From Prevotella sp. MGM1 (GTDB lineage: Bacteria; Bacteroidota; Bacteroidia; Bacteroidales; Bacteroidaceae), in NCBI RefSeq assembly GCF_002933775.1, contig NZ_BEWV01000206.1:80094-144093 (forward strand): 64,000 nt of DNA, given 5' to 3'. The notes beneath the pieces were generated by a model that worked only from the letters and a program-made list of their open reading frames with translations, was not told the DNA's origin and made no database searches. Position numbers and translations under genes: made by a program. This document shows positions 54,312 to 62,272 of this stretch, one piece after another; positions within the stretch are counted from its first letter, which is position 1, and each line of letters begins with the position of its first letter.

Positions 54312-55555
54312 TTATTTAACTTATCTTTATTCGGTCGGAATACTAAAGCAAAGAGAACACCAACAGCAAGTGCATAAGCCGCAAATATGTACCAGCAAGT
54401 CTTCCATTCTACACCTTCGGAAGACGTATGTAATGTTACTACCACTTGGGCGATCAATGCTCCAACAGTAGCACCGACTCCATTTGTCATCATCATAAAC
54501 AGTCCCTGAGCACTTGAACGAATAGACGCATCGGTCGTTTTATCTACAAATAGCGAACCGGATATATTGAAAAAATCAAATGCGACTCCATATATTATCA
54601 TAGAGGCAATAAACAGCCAGACACCATTGCCTGGATTTCCGGCTCCAAGCAATCCAAATCGGAATACCCATGCAAACATTGCTATCAGCATTACATTCTT
54701 TATTCCAAACCGTTTCATGAAAAATGGAATCAAAAGAATACAACATGTCTCACTAACTTGAGATAAGGAATAAAGTATATTAGCATGTTGAACCCCAAAA
54801 GTATCAACATATTCCGTCATTGACTTAAAACTTTCTATATATGGTGTCGCAAAACCATTCGTTATTTGCAGACATACACCGAGCAATGCTGAGAAAATAA
54901 AAAATATCGCCATGTCTTTATGACGGAACAAGGAAAAGGCCTTCAATCCAAATGCATCAACAAAACTTTGCTTATCCCCGTCTCTGGCAATCGGACATGC
55001 AGGTAAAGTAAAAGTATATAGGAACAATAAAAGACTCAACACTCCCGAAGTAACAAATTGATTCTGATTTGACATAAAGCCTGTAATATCGACAAACCAC
55101 ATCGCACATATAAAACCGATAGTACCGAAGACTCTTATCGGAGGAAAATCCTTAACGGTATCCATACCAGCTTTTACCAACGCACTATATGCCACCGAAT
55201 TTGTCAATGCCAACGTAGGCATATAAAAAGCCATACTTATGGAATAAAGGGAAAACAAAACAGCAAACTCCGAGTTGTTCCCTTCCGTATACCCATACCA
55301 TGCTGCCGCCAACATAAACAATCCGGCCATAAGATGACACAAACCGAGCAATCGTTGTGCAGGTACCCATCTGTCCGCAATAATACCCATTATTGCCGGC
55401 ATGAAAATAGAGACTATACCCTGTATCATAAAGAAATAGCCAATCATGGATGCCATTCCTATTTTAGTAAGATATACTCCCACACATGTTAAATATGCTC
55501 CCCATACGGCGAACTCCAAATAGTTCAATAATGCCAAACGTACTTTTAGATTCAT
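54308..55555 (-). CDS. nupG: Nucleoside permease, NupG/XapB-like MFS transporter
   Basis: 415 residues with twelve predicted helices. Begins Met-Asn-Leu-Lys-Val-Arg-Leu-Ala-Leu-Leu-Asn-Tyr-Leu-Glu-Phe-Ala-Val-Trp-Gly-Ala, typical of the nucleoside:H+ symporter family, with Gly-Ile-Ile-Ala-Asp-Arg-Trp near 57-63. Imports nucleosides across the inner membrane. It lies 51 bp after the small protein gene, inside the ileS operon. Confidence 0.9.
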   Translation of the reverse strand: MNLKVRLALLNYLEFAVWGAYLTCVGVYLTKIGMASMIGYFFMIQGIVSIFMPAIMGIIADRWVPAQRLLGLCHLMAGLFMLAAAWYGYTEGNNSEFAVLFSLYSISMAFYMPTLALTNSVAYSALVKAGMDTVKDFPPIRVFGTIGFICAMWFVDITGFMSNQNQFVTSGVLSLLLFLYTFTLPACPIARDGDKQSFVDAFGLKAFSLFRHKDMAIFFIFSALLGVCLQITNGFATPYIESFKSMTEYVDTFGVQHANILYSLSQVSETCCILLIPFFMKRFGIKNVMLIAMFAWVFRFGLLGAGNPGNGVWLFIASMIIYGVAFDFFNISGSLFVDKTTDASIRSSAQGLFMMMTNGVGATVGALIAQVVVTLHTSSEGVEWKTCWYIFAAYALAVGVLFALVFRPNKDKLNK

Positions 55556-55606
55556 AATGTTAACTTTTTCTTTATTGTTATTAATTCATGTATCTGTATA
55601 AAACAC

Positions 55607-55828
55607 TTATATAAATCTTGCCCCGTTTCTGTAAGCGATGATATTACCACATTCATCATATCGCAACTCCATGACACCACCGACCCACTCCACCATAGGC
55701 TCTTCCGCATTAAACTGATGATATCCGGTTATAATCCCATCATCAATATCCAATATACACATATTTAATGTCTGTCCATTAAAAATAACCTCATGGACCG
55801 CAATATGCCTTCTTCTACCCTTTTCCAC
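55607..55828 (-). CDS. Small conserved-looking cytoplasmic protein
   Basis: 73 residues starting at a GTG at 55828, since no ATG fits; the start overlaps the DUF4296 gene by 14 bases. No signal or membrane helix. It is beta-rich with Asp-Asp-Gly-Ile-Ile-Thr-Gly-Tyr-His near 28-36 and ends Asn-Gly-Ala-Arg-Phe-Ile. No domain recognised. Overlap and operon position support a real gene. Confidence 0.65.
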   Translation of the reverse strand: MEKGRRRHIAVHEVIFNGQTLNMCILDIDDGIITGYHQFNAEEPMVEWVGGVMELRYDECGNIIAYRNGARFI

Positions 55829-56747
55829 TCTTACCCGGTTTTAAAAGCATCCGTTTCTCTTTACGCACATTCAATATTGTCGTATCAGAAATATTATTCT
55901 TCATTGCTGAATCAGGAACAGCTTTTAAAGCATCATGTTTTTCCGGACTAATACTATCCGATAACAGCTTGTGAAACCTGACAAACTGGATATTATCTAT
56001 AAACATGACCTTTTGAGTCCGTGACTCATCATTACCTCTATTAAGATAAATAAATCCTCTAAGATCCTTTATGCCATTATCATCATTACCTTTTATACGC
56101 AACTGTGACAGACCAGACACTGTTACATGGGTTGAATGTGTCGAAATACTATCATTATCGTATCGAACAGCTATGTACGCCACTGCATCCTTGGTTCCAC
56201 TTTGATAAAAGAACGTTGTCATGAAATTAAACAAAAATGAATCTCCTTTTTTGAATGTCGAATCACCCTCTATCGTAAAGACCAACTTATCATAAGGAGA
56301 TACCGGCATCAATATGGCAGCCTGTTCTCCCTTCCATATATTTGCTGTATCTCCATCTGTTGTCAACATTGAATATTTCCCCATTTCACCGACAGAAGCA
56401 CCTAATCCTAACGCCTCATTCTCCAAACGGTCGCCAACGCTCTTATATATTTTATAAAGTCGCTCCGAATGTGTATAATAATACACCATCGATGAATCAA
56501 ATTGTGCTTCTGTCACCCCATGTTTCTTCAATACCGCATAGTAATAAAGACTTTTGTTGAATGACACCGAGTTTGACTCAGACGCACGTCCACCCACTGC
56601 TTGGGATATATAATAATCATATAATATATCTTCCATATCGTCAGGCTGAATAAACTCGCCAGGTACTGTCGGTTTACAAGCCACCAACAATAACGAAAAC
56701 ACTATTGCCTTTAATATATTAGTAATTGTACTGACTTCACACCTCAT
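55815..56747 (-). CDS. DUF4296-domain lipoprotein
   Basis: 310 residues from the ATG at 56747; a GTG at 56753 is in frame. Lipobox Leu-Leu-Leu-Val-Ala-Cys near 24. The DUF4296 domain (about 33-115) has Met-Glu-Asp-Ile-Leu-Tyr-Asp-Tyr-Tyr and Phe-Asp-Ser-Ser-Met-Val-Tyr-Tyr. A beta-rich part follows, then a Lys/Pro/Gly-rich basic tail. Outer-envelope protein of unknown role, 24 bp after lspA, whose product would process its signal peptide. Confidence 0.82.
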   Translation of the reverse strand: MRCEVSTITNILKAIVFSLLLVACKPTVPGEFIQPDDMEDILYDYYISQAVGGRASESNSVSFNKSLYYYAVLKKHGVTEAQFDSSMVYYYTHSERLYKIYKSVGDRLENEALGLGASVGEMGKYSMLTTDGDTANIWKGEQAAILMPVSPYDKLVFTIEGDSTFKKGDSFLFNFMTTFFYQSGTKDAVAYIAVRYDNDSISTHSTHVTVSGLSQLRIKGNDDNGIKDLRGFIYLNRGNDESRTQKVMFIDNIQFVRFHKLLSDSISPEKHDALKAVPDSAMKNNISDTTILNVRKEKRMLLKPGKSGKG

Positions 56748-56771
56748 CTGCACCCAACAAACTAAATATAT

Positions 56772-57398
56772 TTATTTTCTTAATGTTATTTCACTCAATT
56801 CTTTGCGATAGAAAAGAAGCAACAACACAACTCCGACACTTATACTTGCATCTGCGAAATTAAATATCGGGCTGAAAAATATAAACTCACTTCCTCCATA
56901 TACCGGAATCCACTCGGGCCATGTGGTGACAATCAACGGGAAGTAAAACATATCAACGACCTTTCCCATTAGAAAAGGCGCGTAACCTGTACCGAAAGGA
57001 ACGACAAAAGATGTATAGTACTCAGACGACGCATTAAATATCAGACCATAAAACATACAATCAATCACATTACCGACGGCACCGGCGATGACCAATGCCA
57101 AACAAGCTATATAACCGAACTTAGCTCTTCTTATCGTTTGAAGATATAAATAATAAACACCAACACTTATAGCGACAATACGAAATAAGGATAATAGTAA
57201 TTTACTTCCGATTTCCATGCCATATGCCATGCCGTTATTCTCTATAAAACAAATCTTAAACCATGAAGTAACTGAAATCACCTCATGAAGAGTCATGTTG
57301 GTCTTTACCCAAATCTTTATTATCTGATCTATCAAAAGAATGGCTATAACGATAAGCATAGCCATTCTTCCTCTTGTAAATACGTCTTTTATACTCAT
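56772..57398 (-). CDS. lspA: Lipoprotein signal peptidase
   Basis: 208 residues, four helices. Catalytic aspartates in Asn-Val-Ile-Asp-Cys near 112 and Phe-Asn-Phe-Ala-Asp-Ala-Ser near 181. Longer than the E. coli enzyme by about 45 residues in the periplasmic loop, as in other Bacteroidetes. Overlaps the dksA-like gene by ATGA. Confidence 0.95.
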   Translation of the reverse strand: MSIKDVFTRGRMAMLIVIAILLIDQIIKIWVKTNMTLHEVISVTSWFKICFIENNGMAYGMEIGSKLLLSLFRIVAISVGVYYLYLQTIRRAKFGYIACLALVIAGAVGNVIDCMFYGLIFNASSEYYTSFVVPFGTGYAPFLMGKVVDMFYFPLIVTTWPEWIPVYGGSEFIFFSPIFNFADASISVGVVLLLLFYRKELSEITLRK

Positions 57399-57775
57399 TT
57401 CTTTCTGTTCTGTTTCGACTCCACGCTTAATGTCGCATGAGGCACCGCACGTAGGCGCTCTTTCGGAATTAACTTACCGGTTATTCTATCTATACCATAA
57501 GTCTTATTCTTTATACGCATCAATGCCGCCTCTAATCCGGCTATAAACTTCTGTTGTCGACTTGCAAGCTGGATGATCTCCTCTTTGCTTTGAGCAGCAC
57601 TTCCCTCTTCAAGGATCTTATATGTCGGCGACGTATCATCAACATCATTACCATCCTGATTCATAAGCACTTTCATCATCTGCTCATAATCACGCTTGGC
57701 CAATGCCAATTTCTCATTTATGATATTGCGGAACTCTTCAAGTTCCTCATCACTATAATGTGTTTTTTCTGTCAT
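57395..57775 (-). CDS. DksA/TraR-like protein without zinc cysteines
   Basis: 126 residues. Coiled-coil N-terminus (about 8-70), then the degenerate zinc-finger region Tyr-Gly-Ile-Asp-Arg-Ile-Thr-Gly-Lys-Leu-Ile-Pro-Lys-Glu-Arg-Leu-Arg-Ala-Val-Pro. Most Bacteroidetes relatives keep one Cys (Gly-Ile-Cys-Arg); here it is Asp and the protein has no Cys at all. Possible modulator of RNA polymerase; the tip acids of DksA are not obvious. Between ileS and lspA, as in many Bacteroidales genomes. Confidence 0.88.
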   Translation of the reverse strand: MTEKTHYSDEELEEFRNIINEKLALAKRDYEQMMKVLMNQDGNDVDDTSPTYKILEEGSAAQSKEEIIQLASRQQKFIAGLEAALMRIKNKTYGIDRITGKLIPKERLRAVPHATLSVESKQNRKK

Positions 57776-57809
57776 AATAAAAAGGTTTTTAGATTAATAC
57801 TATTTCTGT

Positions 57810-60800
57810 TTAAACTTTCTCTATCTTTATATTCACCTTTATCGTGTCAAACTCAAACTCCTGTCCGTCATTATCAACCACATCGATGGAATCGGCCAAA
57901 ACCTGTGTCTTTATGTATTCGCAGTACTCATTGACAGCCTGACAGATACCATCACGAGGTGAAACAGAAATCCTGATACGGTCAGTGATTTCCAAACCAG
58001 ATTCCTTACGTACATTCTGTATACGGTTTATCAATTCGCGGGCAACGCCTTCATTGAGCAACTCATCTGTCAGTTTTACTTCAAGAGCAACCGTAAGATT
58101 TCCCTCATTGCTTACCAACCATCCAGGAATATCCTCGCTGATTATTTCCACATCGGAGAGTTCCACTGTCACATCCTGTCCTTCCACAACCACACCGATA
58201 AGCCCATTATTCTCCAATATGCCGATCTCTTCCTGAGTGAGAGCGTCCATACATGCAGCCACGCCCTTCATCAACTTTCCGAACTTCTTGCCCATTGTCC
58301 TGAAGTTGCACTTCACTTTCTTAACCAGAATGCCAGAGCCTTCGGCAAATTTCAATTCTTTTACATTTACCTCATTCATTATCAGTTCTTTAACGGCATC
58401 AACGCAAGCTTTTTGTCGGTCGTCTATTGCAGGTACCATTATCATCTGTAACGGTTGACGCACCTTTATATTAACCTTGCGGCGAAGTGCAAGCACCATA
58501 GAGGTTATCTTTTGAGCAATACCCATCCGCTCTTCAAGACTTTCGTCTATCAGATTATCGTCAGCTTCTGGGAACGCGGCCAAATGCACAGAACAAACAT
58601 TATCGCGTCCTGTCGCCTTGGTCAAGTCAAGATACAAGCGATCAGCATAGAAAGGAGAGAACGGAGCCAATAATTTGGCTACAGTTTCAAGACAAACGTA
58701 CAAAGTCTGATAAGCAGACAATTTGTCGGCACTCATCTCCTTGCCCCAAAAGCGTTTACGGTTCAAGCGTACATACCAATTGGACAAATCGTCATTCACA
58801 AACGATTCTATCAGTCGACCTGCACGTGTCGGGTCATAACCACCCAATTCATGGTCCACACCCTTTATCAGAGAATGAAGCACCGAAAGAATCCAGCGGT
58901 CAATCTCCGGACGCTCGTTTACCGGTACTTCCGGTTGGGAATAGTCAAATCCGTCAACATTTGCATATAGGCTGAAGAAAGAATATGTATTATATAATGT
59001 GCCGAAGAATTTACGACGTACTTCATCTACTCCCTCCGGATCAAACTTCAAGTTATCCCAAGGCTCAGAGTTTGTCATCATGTAAAAACGTACCGGATCT
59101 GCCCCATACTTATCCATCATTTCAAACGGATCTGTAACATTGCCGACATGCTTGCTCATCTTATTGCCTTTGGCATCGAGCACGAGACCTGTCGATATCA
59201 CATTCTTGAACGCCACACTGTCAAACACCATAGTTGCTATCGCATGCAATGTGAAGAACCAACCACGAGTCTGATCCACGCCTTCATTAATAAAATCAGC
59301 GGGGAACGCCAATCGTTTGTCTATCAGTTCTTTATTCTCGAATGGATAATGTATCTGCGCATATGGCATTGCACCGGAGTCAAACCAAACATCAATGAGG
59401 TCGGTCTCACGCTTCATCGGCTTTCCGCTCTCGCTCACCAAAACAATGTTATCTACATAAGGACGATGAAGGTCTATCTTGTCGTAGTTCCCGGCCGAGT
59501 AATCTCCGGGTATAAAACCATTCTCTTTAAGAGGATTGGACTTCATAAATCCGACTGATACGGATTTATCTATTTCATCGGACAATTCCCGCAAACTGCC
59601 GATACACTTCTCTCCACCATCCTCGTCGCGCCAAATGGGAAGTGGCGTACCCCAAAATCTTGAACGTGAAAGGTTCCAGTCGTTAAGATTTTCCAGCCAG
59701 TTGCCGAAACGTCCCGTTCCCGTAGACTCCGGTTGCCAGTTTATGGTCTTGTTCAACTCGGCCATACGCTCTTTCTTTGCCGTAGAACGGATGAACCAAC
59801 TGTCGAGCGGATAATAAAGAACAGGCTTGTCCGTACGCCAGCAATGAGGATAGTTGTGCGTTTGCTTCTCTATCCTGAAAGCCGTTCCGGCCTGCTTCAT
59901 CTCCATACATATTACAATATTGAGGTCTTCCGCCTTATTCGCCGCTTTCTCATCGTATTTCCCATTTACTGTAAATTCAGCCTTATATGCGTTTTTAACA
60001 TAGTCACCGGCATGATGTCCGTATGCTACTCCGTCAACACATACACTTACAAAATTGTTGTCAAGTTCTTCCGCAATATAGTATTTTCCTTCAAGATCAA
60101 CCATCGGACGTGTCTCGCCTTTCTTATTAATAAGGAACAACGCTGGTATTTCAGCATCGTTAGCCACCTTGGCGTCATCCGCTCCAAATGTTGGGGCTAT
60201 ATGTACGATACCCGTACCGTCTTCTGTCGTCACATAGTCTCCCGGAATTACACGGAACGCTTTTTCGCCCATTTCAACGAAAATATCCTTGCCGTTTTCA
60301 CAGGTGAAAATCTTTTCTGGGTGCTGCTCGGCATAAGTATTCACGTAAGCGGGTGCATTCGTCCCTGTCTTTTGACACGGCTTAACCCAAGGCATCAACT
60401 GATTGTAGCCTATTCCTACGAGTTCCGAGCCAATATATGACCCAACTATTCTGTATGGAATTACTTTGTCACCATGCTTATAATCTTCCATCGGCACATC
60501 TTTGCCTTCCGGCTTGAAATATGCCGACACTCTTGCCTCAGCCATTACAATCGTCACAGGCTCATCATTATATGGATTGTATGTCTGTACTGCCACATAG
60601 TTGATCTTCGGGCCCACACATAGGGCTGTATTTGATGGAAGAGTCCATGGTGTGGTGGTCCATGCGGCGAAATATGGAGTTCCCCACCCTGTCCATTCGG
60701 CCTTGGGTTTTGTTATCTTGAATAAAGCCGTGACCGTGGTATCTTTCACGTCACGATAACATCCTGGCTGGTTCAACTCGTGCGAACTGAGTCCGGTTCC

Positions 60801-61376
60801 GGCAGCGGGAGAATAAGGCTGGATAGTATATCCTTTATAGAGCAAACCCTTCTGGTAAAGCTGTTTCAAAAGCCACCACAGTGTCTCGATGTATTTATTG
60901 TCATAAGTGATATAAGGATTGTCCAGATCTACGAAATAGCCCATTTCCTCTGTCAGCTTACGCCACTCGGCTGTAAATTTCATTACATTCTCACGGCACT
61001 TTTTATTATAATCTTCTACCGAGATGTACTTGGCCGACTCTTTGTTGTCTATATCGGCTTTTGTTATACCCAATTCTTTCTCTACCCCAAGTTCCACCGG
61101 CAATCCATGAGTATCCCACCCAGCCTTGCGGTGTACCTGATAACCTTTCATGGTCTTATATCTGTTGAAAGTATCTTTAATTGAACGTGCCAGGACATGG
61201 TGAATACCAGGATGTCCGTTAGCAGAGGGAGGCCCTTCGAAAAACACGAACTGCGGACATCCTTCACGTTCGTCTATAGACTTATGAAAAACATCATTAT
61301 CGTTCCATGCCTTCAACACTTCATTATTAACCTGAGTAAGATTCAATCCGTTATACTCGGTGAATTTTTTAGCCAT
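57810..61376 (-). CDS. ileS: Isoleucyl-tRNA synthetase
   Basis: 1188 residues. HIGH motif Asn-Gly-His-Pro-Gly-Ile-His-His near 54-61, editing domain in the middle, Lys-Met-Ser-Lys-His near 742, anticodon-binding domain from about 820. Length and the absence of a C-terminal zinc finger fit the eukaryote-like long IleS class found in Bacteroidetes, which often shows natural tolerance to mupirocin. First gene of the 12-gene operon, with a strong promoter 40 bp upstream. Confidence 0.96.
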   Translation of the reverse strand: MAKKFTEYNGLNLTQVNNEVLKAWNDNDVFHKSIDEREGCPQFVFFEGPPSANGHPGIHHVLARSIKDTFNRYKTMKGYQVHRKAGWDTHGLPVELGVEKELGITKADIDNKESAKYISVEDYNKKCRENVMKFTAEWRKLTEEMGYFVDLDNPYITYDNKYIETLWWLLKQLYQKGLLYKGYTIQPYSPAAGTGLSSHELNQPGCYRDVKDTTVTALFKITKPKAEWTGWGTPYFAAWTTTPWTLPSNTALCVGPKINYVAVQTYNPYNDEPVTIVMAEARVSAYFKPEGKDVPMEDYKHGDKVIPYRIVGSYIGSELVGIGYNQLMPWVKPCQKTGTNAPAYVNTYAEQHPEKIFTCENGKDIFVEMGEKAFRVIPGDYVTTEDGTGIVHIAPTFGADDAKVANDAEIPALFLINKKGETRPMVDLEGKYYIAEELDNNFVSVCVDGVAYGHHAGDYVKNAYKAEFTVNGKYDEKAANKAEDLNIVICMEMKQAGTAFRIEKQTHNYPHCWRTDKPVLYYPLDSWFIRSTAKKERMAELNKTINWQPESTGTGRFGNWLENLNDWNLSRSRFWGTPLPIWRDEDGGEKCIGSLRELSDEIDKSVSVGFMKSNPLKENGFIPGDYSAGNYDKIDLHRPYVDNIVLVSESGKPMKRETDLIDVWFDSGAMPYAQIHYPFENKELIDKRLAFPADFINEGVDQTRGWFFTLHAIATMVFDSVAFKNVISTGLVLDAKGNKMSKHVGNVTDPFEMMDKYGADPVRFYMMTNSEPWDNLKFDPEGVDEVRRKFFGTLYNTYSFFSLYANVDGFDYSQPEVPVNERPEIDRWILSVLHSLIKGVDHELGGYDPTRAGRLIESFVNDDLSNWYVRLNRKRFWGKEMSADKLSAYQTLYVCLETVAKLLAPFSPFYADRLYLDLTKATGRDNVCSVHLAAFPEADDNLIDESLEERMGIAQKITSMVLALRRKVNIKVRQPLQMIMVPAIDDRQKACVDAVKELIMNEVNVKELKFAEGSGILVKKVKCNFRTMGKKFGKLMKGVAACMDALTQEEIGILENNGLIGVVVEGQDVTVELSDVEIISEDIPGWLVSNEGNLTVALEVKLTDELLNEGVARELINRIQNVRKESGLEITDRIRISVSPRDGICQAVNEYCEYIKTQVLADSIDVVDNDGQEFEFDTIKVNIKIEKV

Positions 61377-61415
61377 ACTTATATCGTTATTTATTATACA
61401 TTGTTATATAAGCCG

Positions 61416-61446
61416 CAAAGATAGTGCTTTTTTTTAAGCGAACAAA
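61416..61446 (-). promoter_or_regulatory. Promoter of the ileS operon
   Basis: Minus strand TTTG (61443-61446), 19-nt spacer, TATCTTTG (61416-61423). Confidence 0.78.
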
Positions 61447-61692
61447 ATAAATAAATATTTTTAATAAATAAGATAAAGGTATGGCATGTTATATCGGATT
61501 TACATGCACTTTGACTATTTCTGATTTATCATTTTCATTTTTTATGCCAAAAATAAGATTCTGCATTTTTTGAATTAAAGAAACATTGCGAATGACTTAC
61601 ATCATAATATTGTAAATAACAAATAACATGGTTACAGAGTCTATAAAAACCATTGAAAGCAAACAATGAAAATATCATACAAAACAGCTTCC
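61447..61692. other. AT-rich intergenic DNA before element copy B
   Basis: About 245 bp with no frame of note, no tRNA and no strong hairpin. I see nothing in it beyond A/T tracts. Confidence 0.5.
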
Positions 61693-62070
61693 ACAATTCG
61701 AGTATTTAAAAATAAAAAACTTCTGGTCGAAAAAATTCAAGTATTTCATGTGCAAATGTAACAACCAGTAAATCACCAACATAAATCATAATAAATCTAT
61801 TTTGTGCAAAAACATTTTGAGTTTTCAGAAATACAATTCCGCAATGAGGTACTTGTTACGTTGCATTTAGTATCCCATTGCGAGCTAACGAGCATCCCGT
61901 CATCTTGCAATAAGATGCCCAATGCGTCCTAACAAGCGGCTTAACGCAAACGAAAAAGAATATTTATTCAAATAACCATATAAAAACAGATAGCAAAGAG
62001 GCATTTAACAGACTATTATTTTTCTATTTCACAAAAAATAAAAGGTACTTTTTTATGATACTATTTTTAC
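61693..62070 (+). repeat. 378-bp intergenic element, copy B
   Basis: Second copy of the element at 20037-20414, same orientation and exactly the same length. Shared anchors at the same offsets: ACAATTCGA (0), ATGTGCA (55), TTTTGTGCA (107), array start (154) and CTATTTCACAAAAAA (331). No long frame crosses it, so it is not protein-coding. It lies between the divergent ileS and 5'-nucleotidase genes, 200 bp before the latter. Function unknown. Confidence 0.75.
61847..61956 (+). repeat. 22-nt periodic array inside element copy B
   Basis: Five units of 22 nt start at 61847, 61869, 61891, 61913 and 61935. Each begins A-G-N-N-N-C with triplets GTA, TAT, CAT, ATG and CGG. The phase relative to the element start is the same as in copy A. 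Local hairpins: GGTACT (61848-61853) with AGTATC (61869-61874), and CATCTT (61901-61906) with AAGATG (61912-61917). Confidence 0.65.
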
Positions 62071-62240
62071 ATATTTACATACAAATCATGGAATATCATC
62101 ATACATACGCTGTATAATACGAATCAGTTCAAAGAAATATTGAAACAACTTCTTAAAGAGAATGTTCATAGAAGCTCATTTACCAACATCATAAAACTCA
62201 AAAACGCGCCACTCACCAATTATTTATATAATATTTTTCG

Positions 62241-62248
62241 TACTTTTG
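62241..62248 (+). promoter_or_regulatory. -7 box for the 5'-nucleotidase gene
   Basis: TACTTTTG matches TAnnTTTG, 25 bp before the ATG at 62273. No clear -33. Confidence 0.5.
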
Positions 62249-62272
62249 CATGCAAAACAATACCAGATATAA

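Noticed and set aside
59733..60440. 235-codon frame on the plus strand
   Set aside because: Antisense to ileS within its editing domain region; no independent features.
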